A DNA stretch of 64,000 bases from an uncultured Muribaculaceae bacterium (GTDB taxonomy: Bacteria > Bacteroidota > Bacteroidia > Bacteroidales > Muribaculaceae): the NCBI GenBank assembly GCA_947174635.1, contig CAMWJS010000010.1:1-64000 (forward strand). The letters run 5' to 3'. The notes beneath the pieces are model-generated. The model did not search any database, was not told where the DNA came from, and was given only the letters and a program-made list of their open reading frames with translations. The position numbers and the translations under genes are program-made. Within the stretch, counting starts at the first letter, position 1. Each line of letters starts with the position of its first letter. Positions 17,042 to 27,242 of the stretch are shown here, one piece after another.

Positions 17042-17068
17042 GAAAAATTATCGATATCTATGCGTTGA

Positions 17069-19624
17069 TTAAATCCAGCGCACGTAAGCGAAGTCCTGAC
17101 GATGAGGAAGGTTGGAGTTGATAGGATAGAGACGATAAGAGTAGCGGAATACTCCGGGATCGTCGGTCTTGCCTTTGTACTCGTAAGTGAGTACATTGCC
17201 TTCTTCCTTGACAACTTTGAACGGTTCTACCTTCCAAAGTTTTTCTTCACCATCTTCCACTTTGTAGGCTACAAGCTCAAGACCAAGCTCTTTGCCGAGG
17301 CCGTTTGTATCAATGATAGCTTTTGCAGTGTAATCCTGACCTGTAGTGCTGTTGGAAGTATCCTGGCTTTCGACATCGAATACCTTTATGCCATCCCATG
17401 CAGCAGCAACCTTTTCTTTCCATGCCACGATTTCTTTGGCAAGAGCGAAGTCTTTTGCTGCAAGTTTCTTAGAGCGGGCAGCTTCCTTGTTATAGAAACG
17501 GTCGATATAGTCATCGATCATACGTTTCATAGTGAAGTGGGGTGCGATATCGCCGATCGAGCCCTTGATGTACTGTATCCAGCGGGGAGAATAGCCTTTG
17601 GAGTTCTTCTCGAAGTAGAGGGGCACGATTTCATTCTCAAGCATAGAGTAGATGGTTGCCGCATCAAGCTTATCCTGCTGAGACTGGTCGGTGAACGTAC
17701 GACGGTCGGTAAGAGCCCATCCTGCGTTCTCGTTGAAACGGTAACCTTCGTACCACCATCCGTCGAGCACCGAGAAGTTGAGCACACCGTTCATTTCTGC
17801 CTTTTCGCCCGATGTTCCTGACGCCTCGAGGGGACGGGTCGGAGTATTCAACCAGATATCAACACCGCTGACAAGACGCTTGGCTACAATCATGTTGTAG
17901 TCTTCAAGGAAGATAATCTTGCCGAGGAACTGCGGCATGCGCGAGATTTCCATGATGCGCTTGATAAGACCCTGACCTGCGCCGTCGGCGGGGTGTGCCT
18001 TGCCCGAGAATACGAACTGAACGGGGAACTGCTCGTTGTTGACGATTTTTGCGAGACGCTCCAGGTCGGTGAAGAGGAGATGCGCACGTTTGTAAGTAGC
18101 GAAGCGGCGTGCGAAACCGATGATGAGGGCGTTGGGGTTGATTTTGTCAACGATTTTCATCACAGCCGAGGGGTCTCCCTGGTTTGCGAGCCATTTAGCC
18201 TTGAAGTCACGTTTTACGAAGTTGATGAATTTGGTCTTCATCTTCATGCGCATTTCCCAGATTTCTTCGTCATTGACATCGAAGATACCTTTCCATGCCT
18301 TGGGATCGCTCTGGTTTTCAAATACCTGTTCGCCAAGATGCTTTGCATAGAATTCTTTCCATTCAGAAGCAGCCCAGGTAGGCATGTGGACACCGTTGGT
18401 GACATAACCTACGTGCGATTCCTGCCAGTTGTAGCCTTTCCAGATGCCGGCGAACATCTTCTTCGACACTTCGCCGTGGAGCCAGCTCACACCGTTGGCT
18501 TCCTGACATGTGTTGAGCGCGAACACGCTCATTGAGAAGCGTTCGTTGGTGTTGGGGTTCTCACGACCCATGTTCATGAGGTCGTTCCATGAAATGCCGA
18601 GTTTTGCGGGATACTCGCCCATATATTTTCCGAAGAGACCTTCGTCGAAATAGTCGTGGCCGGCGGGCACAGGGGTATGCACAGTGTAGAGTGAAGATGC
18701 GCGTACCATCTCAAGAGCGGTGTTGAAGTCGAGGTGATCTTCCTGGACGAAATCAACGAGACGCTGAAGGTTGAGAAGTGCTGCATGACCCTCGTTGCAG
18801 TGGTAGAGCTGGCTCTTGATGCCGAGTTTCTTAAGCATGAGCACACCGCCGATACCGAGGAGATATTCCTGCTTGATACGGTTTTCCCAGTCACCGCCAT
18901 AAAGCTGATGGGTGATGACACGGTCAAACTCGCTGTTCATGTCGAAGTCAGTATCCAGCAGATAGAGGTTCATGCGGCCAACTGCTACTTTCCATATATG
19001 AGAGTAGATTGTACGTCCGGGATAAGGGACCTCAAGAATTACGGGATGGCCGTTCTTATCACACACCTGCTCGATGGGGAGCTGGTTGAAATTCTGGGGC
19101 TCATAGTTGGCAATCTGCTGTCCGTCTACACTGAGAGTCTGGGTGAAATAACCGTAACGGTAGAGGAAACCGACTGCAGTCATGTCGACACAGCTGTCAG
19201 AAGCCTCTTTGATATAGTCACCGGCGAGCACACCAAGACCGCCCGAATATATTTTCAGGCAGTTGCAAAGGCCGTACTCCATTGAAAAATAAGAGACCGA
19301 AGGAACATCCTTGCGCATCGGTTTCTTCATATATTCCTGGAACATGGCATATACGCGCTCGATGCGTGCCATGAATTCAGAGTCGTTGATGATTTCTTTC
19401 TGGCGTTCGGAAGAAAGGCGCTGAAGAAGCATCACGGGGTTTTCACCGGTCGAACGCCAAAGATCTGGATTCAGGTCACGGAAAAGCGATTTTGCATCGC
19501 TGTTCCATACCCACCAAAGGTTTTTAGAAAGCTTTTCCAGCGGTTTTAACTTTGAAGGTAAGTCTGACTTAACAGTCATGTCGCGCCAATTGGCGACATT
19601 TGAGTTGCTTACTTGAAGTTTCAT
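17069..19624 (-). CDS. glgP: alpha-glucan (glycogen) phosphorylase, GT35
   Basis: Releases glucose-1-phosphate from glycogen or maltodextrins with phosphate and pyridoxal phosphate. The 851-residue protein belongs to the shorter Thermus-like GT35 group: it starts with [13 protein letters not shown], has [17 protein letters not shown] and the PLP-loop region [15 protein letters not shown] ~100-residue C-terminal extension ([18 protein letters not shown], ending [12 protein letters not shown]) forms an extra beta domain seen in Bacteroidetes versions. It follows the glycogen synthase by 78 bases in the same direction, so synthesis and breakdown enzymes share an operon. Confidence 0.93.
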   Translation of the reverse strand: MKLQVSNSNVANWRDMTVKSDLPSKLKPLEKLSKNLWWVWNSDAKSLFRDLNPDLWRSTGENPVMLLQRLSSERQKEIINDSEFMARIERVYAMFQEYMKKPMRKDVPSVSYFSMEYGLCNCLKIYSGGLGVLAGDYIKEASDSCVDMTAVGFLYRYGYFTQTLSVDGQQIANYEPQNFNQLPIEQVCDKNGHPVILEVPYPGRTIYSHIWKVAVGRMNLYLLDTDFDMNSEFDRVITHQLYGGDWENRIKQEYLLGIGGVLMLKKLGIKSQLYHCNEGHAALLNLQRLVDFVQEDHLDFNTALEMVRASSLYTVHTPVPAGHDYFDEGLFGKYMGEYPAKLGISWNDLMNMGRENPNTNERFSMSVFALNTCQEANGVSWLHGEVSKKMFAGIWKGYNWQESHVGYVTNGVHMPTWAASEWKEFYAKHLGEQVFENQSDPKAWKGIFDVNDEEIWEMRMKMKTKFINFVKRDFKAKWLANQGDPSAVMKIVDKINPNALIIGFARRFATYKRAHLLFTDLERLAKIVNNEQFPVQFVFSGKAHPADGAGQGLIKRIMEISRMPQFLGKIIFLEDYNMIVAKRLVSGVDIWLNTPTRPLEASGTSGEKAEMNGVLNFSVLDGWWYEGYRFNENAGWALTDRRTFTDQSQQDKLDAATIYSMLENEIVPLYFEKNSKGYSPRWIQYIKGSIGDIAPHFTMKRMIDDYIDRFYNKEAARSKKLAAKDFALAKEIVAWKEKVAAAWDGIKVFDVESQDTSNSTTGQDYTAKAIIDTNGLGKELGLELVAYKVEDGEEKLWKVEPFKVVKEEGNVLTYEYKGKTDDPGVFRYSYRLYPINSNLPHRQDFAYVRWI

Positions 19625-19702
19625 TGTGTATCTTTTTAATTGTTGTAATAATTACTATATATAAGGAAATGTATACTGTAATCTTTATAATCGGGAGTGT
19701 GT

Positions 19703-21367
19703 TCAACTGCGTTCTTTATGCCGTTTTGCGGCATTGCCGAGCGCAATTTTGAATGCTTCGTCATACCATGAAATAAAATGCGACCATGCAGCCTTTGAGG
19801 CTGTATCCATCGCGGCTTTCGCTATGACAGCCCGTCCGGAAGCGTTTGTACTTATCAATTCAAACAGCGACTGTGCGATAGCATCGACTACATCACCATA
19901 GTTGGAATCGGTGCGAGGTATGACATTTACACCTGAAACCGCGAATTCCGGTTTTGACGCAGACAAAATCCATTGGCCGAAACCGGATAGTGAAGTAGTC
20001 ACAGTGGGCACTCCGAACGCCACGCTTTCCAGAGGCGTATAGCCCCACGGCTCATAATACGACGGGAACACCGTAGCATCAACACCGATAAGAAGGTCAT
20101 AGTAAGGACTGTCGAATATACCGTCATTGCCATTGAGATAGCACGGCACGTACACGACAGTCATGCCGTCAGCAACATCAGCGCCAAAACCAAGCTGATG
20201 TATACGGTTGACAATCGGATCCTCATTATAATTATGCAGTGTGTGAGTGATTACGGCATCGTCAAGCCCAGCGGTAGCATTGTGCACAAGAGCATCCTGA
20301 AGGTCAGAACGCCCCTTGTCAACCCACGCAGGAACCATCACAAGAGCAAGCACACGCGATTGCGTACGGCTACGCAATGCGTTCATACTGTCGAGGAACA
20401 CATCGATACCTTTGTTGCGATATTCGCATCTACCGGAGGTCACTACTATAAATGTATCATTGTCAAGCTGCTTACCTGTCAGAGCCCGAGCTACCGACAA
20501 CAGTTTTTCGCGGGCCTGCTGACGCGCATTGTCGAAACGCGTACGGGCAGGAACGAAATTTTTCTCAAATCCGTTGGGAGTGACTACCGCAGGTTTTATA
20601 TCAAGAAGCTGCTCGCATTCCACTGCCGTGATGTCACTGACTGTCGTAAAACAATCTGCGGCATGAGCGGCAGCCTTTTCAAGAGAATGCTTCGACTCCA
20701 TATTGAGCTCGCGTGCCATCTGATCGCCGTTGTATCCTTTCAGATAGTCATAAAGCGGCTTGCCGTTACCGCAGATGCTGCGTCCGATACTTGTGGCATG
20801 CGTGGTGAATACAGTGGCAATGGCCGGTTCTTTCCATTTCAGATAAAGAAGCCCCATTCCGGTGGTCCACTCATTGAAGTGAGCGATGACATCGGATGGT
20901 GCGCCCGCGTGCCGGTATATACTCTGCATCACTATGGCAGACGCCACAGCAAAAGCACACCCTTCAGCATAATCGCCGTAGGCATGCAGAGAATCTACGC
21001 CGTAGCGGCTCCACATTTCACCGTATATCTCATTAAGTTGCGAATACACTCCATTAAAGTCGACCAATACGGCAATAGGCTTACCGGGGACATCCCAACG
21101 GCCAACCCTGACTTTAATATCATAAGGGAGCTGCAACGATTTCCGCCACTCCTTAAGCACAGACCTGTTTTCGATAAAAAAAGGCGAAGGATTACTGTCT
21201 GACCACACATCGGGCCCGATGAAAATCACTTTGTCTTTATATTGCTTTTGAAGCGTTTTTGCCTTGGTGGACAGCACTGTATATATACCGCCAATCTTAT
21301 TGCAGACTTCCCAGCTCGTCTCGAAAAGCAGATTGAGACCACATTCTTCTTTTTTTCCTTCTTTCAT
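19703..21367 (-). CDS. glycogen synthase, eukaryote-type GT3
   Basis: Elongates alpha-1,4-glucan chains from a nucleotide-glucose donor. The N-terminus LFETSWEVCNKIGGIYTVLSTKA and the C-terminal PSYYEPWGYTPLESVAFGVPTVTTSLSGFG match family GT3, the animal/fungal glycogen-synthase type, rather than the usual bacterial GT5 GlgA. At 554 residues it lacks the long regulatory tails of eukaryotic enzymes. GT3 synthases are known in Bacteroidetes. Its donor (UDP- or ADP-glucose) cannot be told from sequence. A good promoter lies just upstream and glgP follows. Confidence 0.9.
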   Translation of the reverse strand: MKEGKKEECGLNLLFETSWEVCNKIGGIYTVLSTKAKTLQKQYKDKVIFIGPDVWSDSNPSPFFIENRSVLKEWRKSLQLPYDIKVRVGRWDVPGKPIAVLVDFNGVYSQLNEIYGEMWSRYGVDSLHAYGDYAEGCAFAVASAIVMQSIYRHAGAPSDVIAHFNEWTTGMGLLYLKWKEPAIATVFTTHATSIGRSICGNGKPLYDYLKGYNGDQMARELNMESKHSLEKAAAHAADCFTTVSDITAVECEQLLDIKPAVVTPNGFEKNFVPARTRFDNARQQAREKLLSVARALTGKQLDNDTFIVVTSGRCEYRNKGIDVFLDSMNALRSRTQSRVLALVMVPAWVDKGRSDLQDALVHNATAGLDDAVITHTLHNYNEDPIVNRIHQLGFGADVADGMTVVYVPCYLNGNDGIFDSPYYDLLIGVDATVFPSYYEPWGYTPLESVAFGVPTVTTSLSGFGQWILSASKPEFAVSGVNVIPRTDSNYGDVVDAIAQSLFELISTNASGRAVIAKAAMDTASKAAWSHFISWYDEAFKIALGNAAKRHKERS

Positions 21368-21410
21368 TATACCTTAAAACATACTTTCGGAGGAGGATAA
21401 TTTGAGACAG

Positions 21411-21441
21411 CAAAGGTAATAAAAAAATATCAATAGACAAA
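21411..21441 (-). promoter_or_regulatory. promoter of the glycogen synthase-phosphorylase operon
   Basis: On the minus strand, TTTG (21438-21441), 19 bases, TACCTTTG (21411-21418), a full match to the Bacteroidetes pattern. The ATG is about 45 bases downstream. Confidence 0.6.
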
Positions 21442-21710
21442 AAAATGCTGCACAAGCATATAAAATAACACTCCACAGACAGAAATAAACCTTTTGGCAC
21501 TCCAAACGTCTCCCATCAAAAAAAGCACGCACTCCCCGCATTATCCCACACTTGTTGCCACTACAGCACAACGTCACACGCCGGTTCCTCGCCCAAATAT
21601 TTTTTTCATAAATTTTTACTAATAAAAATCATCCATGGCATCAATTTCGGCTTCAAGCTCAGATTCAGTTGCAAAAAAATCAAAAAAAATTTCGCTGCTC
21701 CGCATTCAAG

Positions 21711-21741
21711 TTTGCAGATAAAATTTTTATTATTAATTTTG
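21711..21741 (+). promoter_or_regulatory. promoter of the mini secreted protein and pulA
   Basis: TTTG at 21711-21714, 19 bases, TAATTTTG at 21734-21741, with the ATG 30 bases further on. Divergent from the glycogen operon promoter 270 bases away. Confidence 0.55.
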
Positions 21742-21771
21742 TATTGAATAACGCGTTACTATCATCTACTC

Positions 21772-22080
21772 ATGAGAAAGTTAATTTCTGCCGTCATATT
21801 ACTTTTAGCAGTCAATGCTTTCAGCGGACAATGGTTCGCCGAAGCTGCGCCTGCCGTCGAGAGCAGGGTCGCCGACCGCGCTCCGACAGTGTCGGTTGAA
21901 AAAGGCTACATAGAGCTGACAGCACCCGATGGTGACAATGTCCGCTTTGAAATCTTCTCCATCACCGGCCAACTTATAAAGTCGCTTACCGTGAAAGGTT
22001 CTACCGTGAAAGTCGATTTACCCAAAGGTTTCTATATTATTAAATGTGAGTCCTGGACAAAACGGGTAATGCTCAGATAA
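21772..22080 (+). CDS. mini secreted protein: signal peptide plus T9SS-like domain
   Basis: Only 102 residues. The first ~25 are a signal peptide (LISAVILLLAVNAFSGQWFAEA). After a short linker the rest, from about residue 40, is a single Ig-like module: VEKGYIELTA, VRFEIFSITGQLIKSL, VKVDLPKGFYIIKCES, ending KRVMLR. That is the layout of a type A sorting/C-terminal domain with no cargo in front of it. Function is unknown; it may be exported and anchored or remain periplasmic. It lies 91 bases before pulA and shares its promoter. Confidence 0.65.
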   Translation: MRKLISAVILLLAVNAFSGQWFAEAAPAVESRVADRAPTVSVEKGYIELTAPDGDNVRFEIFSITGQLIKSLTVKGSTVKVDLPKGFYIIKCESWTKRVMLR

Positions 22081-22171
22081 CGCAAGCCGGAGAGACACCG
22101 GAGCAAGTCCTGTCAGGGCAAACGACACCAACAGCCTTAACAGCATTACAATCTATTATATCATACAAAAC

Positions 22172-24193
22172 ATGAATCTAAATCTCAAAACAATGTGTAC
22201 CCGTGGACTTACCTTCGGGCTAATGTCAATTGGTGCGGCCGGCATCTGCGGCGCACAGAATATCGACAGCAAGTTTGACTCATTCCCCAGCTACTCAGGT
22301 GACGACCTCGAACTCGCCGTCAGCCCCCAAGGCATAAAGTTCTCATTATGGTCTCCTGAAGCTCAAGCGGTAAGGGTTCGCATATACCCTACCGACCGCA
22401 ACTCGGCCGCAGATGAGACTATTGACATGACAAAGGGAGACAATGGCGTTTGGCGCGCCACAGCGTCAGCCTCCAACGTAGGCAAATTCTACACCTTCCA
22501 AGTATCACACAACGGGAAATGGCTCGAAGAAACCCCCGGCGTATGGGCAAAGGCTGTGGGCACAAACGGCGAACGTGCCGCAATAATCAACCTTGACGAC
22601 ACCGACCCCAACGGCTGGAATGCCGACAAAGGACCGAAAGTAGAAACCATAAACGATGTGGTGCTTTATGAGATGCACCACCGCGACTTCTCCATGCACC
22701 CGTCAAGCGGCATAGTACACAAAGGCAAATTCCTCGCACTAACTGAGGACGGCACCCGGACCCCGCTTGGCGACAAGACCGGCATCGACCATCTTAAAGA
22801 ACTGGGCGTGACACACGTGCACATCCTCCCGTCGTATGACTATAACAGCGTCGACGAATCCAACCTGCCGTCAAACCAGTACAACTGGGGATACGACCCG
22901 TTCAACTATAACGCACCGGAGGGTTCATATTCGACAGACCCGGCAAATCCTACAGCCCGCATCCGCGAAATGAAGGAGATGATAAAAGCGCTGCATGACG
23001 CAGGCATTGGCGTTGTGATGGACGTCGTATACAACCATACCGCCAACAACGACAACTCCAACTTCTCGCTCACGGCTCCCGGATACTATTACCGCCACCG
23101 CGCCGACGGCACCTACAGCGACGCCTCCGGCTGCGGCAACGAGACCGCCTCGGAGCGCCAGCAGATGCGCGATTTCATAGTAAATTCAGTGAAATACTGG
23201 GCCTCAGAATACCACATCGACGGCTTCCGCTTCGACCTCATGGCAATCCATGACACTGAAACGATGAATCAGGTAGCCCGCGAACTCAAAGAAATCAACC
23301 CCTCGATTTTCGTATATGGCGAAGGCTGGACCGCCGGCGACTCGCCCCTGCCCATAGAACGCAGGGCTCTCAAGGAAAATGTAGCCAAAATGGAAGGCAT
23401 CGCCGTTTTCTCCGATGACATACGTGATGCCATAAAAGGCCATTACTCAAACGCTGCCGACCGCGGTTTCGCCACCGGCAAACCGGGCAACGAAGAGACC
23501 GTAAAAATCGGTATCGTAGCTGCCACAGCCCATCCGCAGGTCGACTACAGCAAAGGCAACAATTCAAAATTCGCCTACGCAACTTCACCCTCCCAGATTA
23601 TAAACTATGTGTCATGCCATGACGACCTGACACTCACCGACAAGCTGGCCAAATCGATGCCCGAAGCAAGCGTCGACGAGCGCCTCCGCGCCGCAAAGCT
23701 CGCGCAGACAATCGTGTTCACATCGCAGGGCACACCGTTCATGTTTGCCGGCGAAGAGGTGTTCCGCGACAAGCAGGGCGTGCACAACTCCTACAAGTCG
23801 CCCGACTCAATCAACGCCATCGACTGGACTCAGAAGCACACTTATGCCGACCAGTTCAACTACTACAAGGAGTTAATCAGACTGCGCAAAGAGCACCCTG
23901 CTTTCCGCATGCGCACTGCTGATGAAATCGCCCGCAACATCGTGTTTGACAAAGTCAATGAGCCCAACCTTATCAGCTACTCCATCAAGAACAATGCCAA
24001 CGGCGACAGCTGGAAGGAAATCAAGCTCGTGTTCAACGGCAGCGATGACGCCAAAACCGTCAAGGTAGGCAAAGGCGACTGGACAATCATAGCAGAGGAT
24101 GGCCGCATCAATGCCGACGGCCTCGGCACCACCCGTGGCGGCAACATCACCGTAGCACCCCGCTCCGCACTTATCCTCGCCCGCACCAAGTAA
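22172..24193 (+). CDS. pulA: type I pullulanase (GH13)
   Basis: A debranching enzyme that cuts alpha-1,6 links in pullulan, glycogen or amylopectin. The 673-residue protein has a probable signal peptide (LTFGLMSIGAAGICGAQ), an N-terminal CBM48-like domain (IKFSLWSPEAQAVRVRIYP), and the GH13 catalytic barrel: pullulanase signature YNWGYDP, MDVVYNHT, nucleophile Asp in GFRFDLMAIHD, acid/base Glu in VYGEGWTAG and the third acid in SCHDDLT. With a signal peptide it would act in the periplasm or on the surface, unlike the cytoplasmic phosphorylase. A hairpin follows. Confidence 0.93.
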   Translation: MNLNLKTMCTRGLTFGLMSIGAAGICGAQNIDSKFDSFPSYSGDDLELAVSPQGIKFSLWSPEAQAVRVRIYPTDRNSAADETIDMTKGDNGVWRATASASNVGKFYTFQVSHNGKWLEETPGVWAKAVGTNGERAAIINLDDTDPNGWNADKGPKVETINDVVLYEMHHRDFSMHPSSGIVHKGKFLALTEDGTRTPLGDKTGIDHLKELGVTHVHILPSYDYNSVDESNLPSNQYNWGYDPFNYNAPEGSYSTDPANPTARIREMKEMIKALHDAGIGVVMDVVYNHTANNDNSNFSLTAPGYYYRHRADGTYSDASGCGNETASERQQMRDFIVNSVKYWASEYHIDGFRFDLMAIHDTETMNQVARELKEINPSIFVYGEGWTAGDSPLPIERRALKENVAKMEGIAVFSDDIRDAIKGHYSNAADRGFATGKPGNEETVKIGIVAATAHPQVDYSKGNNSKFAYATSPSQIINYVSCHDDLTLTDKLAKSMPEASVDERLRAAKLAQTIVFTSQGTPFMFAGEEVFRDKQGVHNSYKSPDSINAIDWTQKHTYADQFNYYKELIRLRKEHPAFRMRTADEIARNIVFDKVNEPNLISYSIKNNANGDSWKEIKLVFNGSDDAKTVKVGKGDWTIIAEDGRINADGLGTTRGGNITVAPRSALILARTK

Positions 24194-24210
24194 CTGAATT
24201 TTCCATAATA

Positions 24211-24251
24211 CAAAGAGCCGGCACGTGCACATTGCATGCGGCGGCTCTTTG
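24211..24251 (+). terminator. hairpin after pulA
   Basis: CAAAGAGCCG and CGGCTCTTTG pair perfectly over 10 bp, 17 bases after the pulA stop. The T-run is contained in the right arm (CTCTTTG), so it is a fair terminator. The track's GTG start of the next gene lies within the loop, which argues for the ATG at 24291. Confidence 0.6.
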
Positions 24252-24290
24252 CATTGCTCCCCCTTTAGTTTCATATACAACCGCCCCAAC

Positions 24291-25547
24291 ATGGAAGAGG
24301 AAATCAGCAATTCATCACTTAATTTTATCAATCCGTCAGAAATTGAGCTTGACAACTGCGTTGTCGAATTGTCACGACGCCAGACCTGTCTGCTTTATAG
24401 TGCCCGCTGGAACAGCCGCCGCTACGTATTGAAAACATTGCGCCGTGAGTATGCTGACAATCCTGTCTATATAGAGGCGCTGCGCAAGGAATTTGAACTT
24501 GGAGTGCGTCTTGACCATCCTGACATCATTCGTGTGGTAGCGCTTGAGGATATTGCGACTCTCGGAAAATGCATAGTGATGGAATGGATCGACGGCGAAC
24601 CACTCAATAAATTTCTCGCCACCAATCCGCCGCGCCACGAACGCCGCGCCATAGCGCTTCGACTTGCCAAAGCCCTCGCCTACATGCACCACGCAGGAGT
24701 ATCGCACCGCGACCTGAAGCCCGACAATATCCTCATCACCCGCCGCGGTCATAATGTCAAAATCATTGACTTCGGTCTTGGCGATGCCGACTCGTTCACA
24801 AGCCTGAAATCGGCACGCGGCACACAATCATACGGAGCCCCCGAGATGCAACAGACTGCCGCCGTGGCTGACAGCGCCGCTGATGTGTATGCATTCGGCA
24901 AGATACTTCAACAGTTATTGCCAAAAATGCGCAAGCGACGGCTTATAGTCAGATGCCTGCGAGTCGACCCCAAAAAACGTCCGACAATGGATGATATAGT
25001 CTCGTCATTGGCATCGAACAGACTACGCAATTTTTCGCTATCATTGCTTGGGGTAGCCGCGACTGCAGCATTGTCGGGACTGATAATTACCAACCAGCGC
25101 CGGATTCCTGCATTACCGATATCCCCTGCCGAGAAGCAGACACGCATCGATACCATATACATAGTGCAACCCGCACCAATCGACACCACTCCGGCCGCGG
25201 CAAACGACTTCGGCTCCGGAAGGAGCGCACAAGACGCCTCTCACGTCATAAAATCCAGGCATGACAACCGCCTCGATTCAATATACAGATTTTTCATAAA
25301 AAAATCCGACACCAATATTGAAACGGTCAAAGATAAACTCAGGCAATCAACACATTTCGAAGAAGCCCATATCGCCATGGATGAGTATCGTGACAACATG
25401 ATTTCTATCGTTGATGAAATGTGCCAAGAACTGCGCGACTGCGGCTACACCGAATACGATATTGGCACAGCCCGCTCCAACCTCTACCTATACATGAGCG
25501 ATACAGCTCACGGACTTTCCGAGTTATTTCTTAACCTTGCCCCCTGA
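24291..25547 (+). CDS. Hanks-type serine/threonine kinase with one membrane span
   Basis: A eukaryotic-like protein kinase of 418 residues from the ATG at 24291. The kinase core has the ATP-binding lysine in YVLKTLRREY, the catalytic loop HRDLKPDN and the metal-binding DFGLGD, so it should be active. After the C-lobe (RCLRVDPKKRPTMDDI) there is one hydrophobic span (LLGVAATAALSGLII) and a C-terminal domain of ~150 residues, predicted periplasmic, with no recognised family. It stands next to glucan genes, but a regulatory link to them is only a guess. Confidence 0.88.
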   Translation: MEEEISNSSLNFINPSEIELDNCVVELSRRQTCLLYSARWNSRRYVLKTLRREYADNPVYIEALRKEFELGVRLDHPDIIRVVALEDIATLGKCIVMEWIDGEPLNKFLATNPPRHERRAIALRLAKALAYMHHAGVSHRDLKPDNILITRRGHNVKIIDFGLGDADSFTSLKSARGTQSYGAPEMQQTAAVADSAADVYAFGKILQQLLPKMRKRRLIVRCLRVDPKKRPTMDDIVSSLASNRLRNFSLSLLGVAATAALSGLIITNQRRIPALPISPAEKQTRIDTIYIVQPAPIDTTPAAANDFGSGRSAQDASHVIKSRHDNRLDSIYRFFIKKSDTNIETVKDKLRQSTHFEEAHIAMDEYRDNMISIVDEMCQELRDCGYTEYDIGTARSNLYLYMSDTAHGLSELFLNLAP

Positions 25548-25615
25548 CCACATCTCAATATATCGCACTATCTGTTTGTATCAAAGGAACCGATGACACC
25601 ACAAAAAAATTCAAA

Positions 25616-25644
25616 AGGCCGCGACACAAATCGTGACGCGACCT
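25616..25644 (-). terminator. terminator of the acidic lipoprotein gene
   Basis: On the minus strand AGGTCGCG pairs with CGCGGCCT (one G-T wobble), extended by CAC/GTG inside, and is followed by TTTTGAATTTTTTTG. It lies 38 bases after the lipoprotein stop and could also catch readthrough from the kinase. Confidence 0.7.
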
Positions 25645-25682
25645 CTGATACAAAGTATATTTAAGATAGAGGTTATAATATT

Positions 25683-26237
25683 TTAGAAATTGAGATCCAT
25701 ACCTTTGAGCATGTCTGCAGCGTTGTTCATAGCGTTTTCCATCATTTCTTCACTGTTGGCGACACCTCCGGCCATATCGGCTGCGGCTTCTGTCATCTTG
25801 CCTGTAATTTTCATGTAACGCTGCATCTGGCTTGAGCTCATTGAGCCACTGCAATTATCTATTTTACGACTAAGGCTTTCGGCCGACTCCATATAATCGT
25901 TCATTTTAGCCATGACAGACATGTCGCCTTTAGCCACCTTCTTTACCATCGAGATATAGTTGTCAGCGAATTTCTCGTATTCGTTGAGCATATCGTCAAC
26001 GTCTGAGGAAGAAACTGATGAATCGTTGTCATCCTCGAAGTCAGAGTCGTCGCTGTCACATGAGTCTGATGAGCTGTAATCGCTGCCTTCATAGTCACCA
26101 TAAGAGCTCGCGTAATCTGATGATTCAGTGTTTTCTGTTTTGTCGCCCTTTGCATCGGCTGAAGAATCTTCAGACTTAGAGCCACAAGAGGTCATTGCAA
26201 CTAATGCAACCGCTACAGATAAAAATTTAAAGTTCAT
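25683..26237 (-). CDS. Ser/Asp-rich lipoprotein of unknown function
   Basis: A 184-residue predicted lipoprotein: signal peptide with lipobox AMTSC and Cys19. Residues about 20-75 form a low-complexity Ser/Asp/Glu/Tyr linker (SSDYASSYGDYEGSDYSSS, SDDSDFEDDNDSS). A helical C-terminal part follows, rich in Met (VKKVAKGDMSVMAKMNDYMESAE and later SEEMMENAMNNAAD). It resembles other Bacteroidales lipoproteins that combine an acidic stalk with a small helical domain, but I do not recognise a function. It sits alone with its own terminator. Confidence 0.7.
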   Translation of the reverse strand: MNFKFLSVAVALVAMTSCGSKSEDSSADAKGDKTENTESSDYASSYGDYEGSDYSSSDSCDSDDSDFEDDNDSSVSSSDVDDMLNEYEKFADNYISMVKKVAKGDMSVMAKMNDYMESAESLSRKIDNCSGSMSSSQMQRYMKITGKMTEAAADMAGGVANSEEMMENAMNNAADMLKGMDLNF

Positions 26238-26314
26238 ACAAGTTAATTAAATTTAAGTTGTTAATAAATAATTGATTGGTAATATTTAATATTTAAATAA
26301 TCTGTCATGGATTG

Positions 26315-26926
26315 TCATTCGTCGGTGGTATTGAATATGTGATAAGTGACTCCCGTACGCGTGCCGGCCACGTAGGTGTGAACAAGTTCGCTGTCGGCAT
26401 GCACCACTTTACTGAAAAAAGCGGGAGCATTCTGGGTCAACGAGGCAAACTCTACCACGTCACCCTTACGGAGTTTGGCATTTTTCGACATCTCCACCTC
26501 AAACTCAACTGACGATATACGTTTCAATACGCACACCCGGTCAGGAGTCCAGCGCAGTTCAACACTGCAATTGAAAGGTATCTCGGCCGAACTGATGGTC
26601 TCACCAAAATAATTGCCTGACTGAGTCATTTTGTCATTTGCGTTAACATTCTCTATAAAATCTTCTATGTCACGATAACCCACAAATCCGGCGAGAACAC
26701 AAAGGGTGAAACGTTCGGGATTGTAGGCAGAACCGACATCCTTTACGTAGCCCCAAATGCGTTTTAGTGTGGTAGGCGAGATCGGCTGTTTTTTCGCATT
26801 AAGGATTGCCTGTGACAGGAAATCGAAATCAGCCGGCGATACAATGCGGCGATTCACGACATTCTCCACCTCTGAGCGTAATATTGCAATTATTTCTTGT
26901 GAATATCTTATTTTTCTTTCGGCCAT
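26315..26926 (-). CDS. Bacteroidetes-specific protein of unknown function
   Basis: A 203-residue cytoplasmic protein. The N-terminal half has the pattern ISPTTLKRIWGYVKD...LCVLAGFVGYRDIEDFIE, a helical module that recurs in Bacteroidetes at the start of many otherwise unrelated proteins and is thought to be involved in protein or nucleic-acid interactions. The C-terminal half is a small beta-rich domain (LRWTPDRVCVLKRIS ... KGDVVEFASL). No catalytic motif is seen. A TATATTTG -7 element lies on the minus strand at 26950-26957. Confidence 0.65.
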   Translation of the reverse strand: MAERKIRYSQEIIAILRSEVENVVNRRIVSPADFDFLSQAILNAKKQPISPTTLKRIWGYVKDVGSAYNPERFTLCVLAGFVGYRDIEDFIENVNANDKMTQSGNYFGETISSAEIPFNCSVELRWTPDRVCVLKRISSVEFEVEMSKNAKLRKGDVVEFASLTQNAPAFFSKVVHADSELVHTYVAGTRTGVTYHIFNTTDE

Positions 26927-27242
26927 ACGAAATTAACGTGATTTTTTTGCAAATATAAATATTATCTGCGTCACCGCTTCGTTCCATTTTATTCCAATTT
27001 AATCCGACTATTGAATTTTGCATATTTTCTGAAATAAAAGTATGTAGGCCCCCTGTGGTGGAAGATATAACTCATTGCTCTTCTTATTGGAAACTTTTCA
27101 GTATGTTACCAACAGTATTTTAAAAATATTTGGCAATACAGGAATTAATTATTATCTTTGCAGTCGCTTTTTAGCATCCCGTGTGATGGGAAATTAAGGA
27201 GCAAAACTTAATTTTGAGTAACACAATTAATTAAAAGAAACA
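26927..27242. other. intergenic gap with divergent promoters
   Basis: Between the divergent unknown gene and rplY. It holds the rplY promoter and leader and the -7 element of the minus-strand gene. No other gene or repeat is visible. Confidence 0.6.
27129..27160 (+). promoter_or_regulatory. promoter and leader of rplY
   Basis: TTTG at 27129-27132, 20 bases, then TATCTTTG at 27153-27160. The mRNA would begin near 27167 and have a ~75-base leader with a weak hairpin around TCCC-N6-GGGA. This may be a ribosomal-protein leader but no known family is recognised. Confidence 0.6.

Larger units (their letters stand above)
16557..17068. other. gene-free gap holding a cluster of palindromes
   Basis: About 510 bases between the nuclease and the convergent phosphorylase gene. 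It contains four hairpin-forming units between 16746 and 16917, a perfect 18-bp palindrome at 16937-16979 and the glgP terminator. Short ORFs in the track here are not supported by any coding signal. Confidence 0.7.

Noticed and set aside
17102-17821. 239-codon plus-strand ORF opposite glgP
   Set aside because: Shadow frame of the phosphorylase gene; no promoter or independent support.
20198-21202. 334-codon plus-strand ORF opposite the glycogen synthase
   Set aside because: Antisense shadow of the GT3 synthase; composition rich in Arg/His/Cys with no family pattern.
22081-22171. Possible riboswitch-like folds before pulA
   Set aside because: Only short complementary segments (CCGG, CCTG) are seen and no known riboswitch core is recognised.
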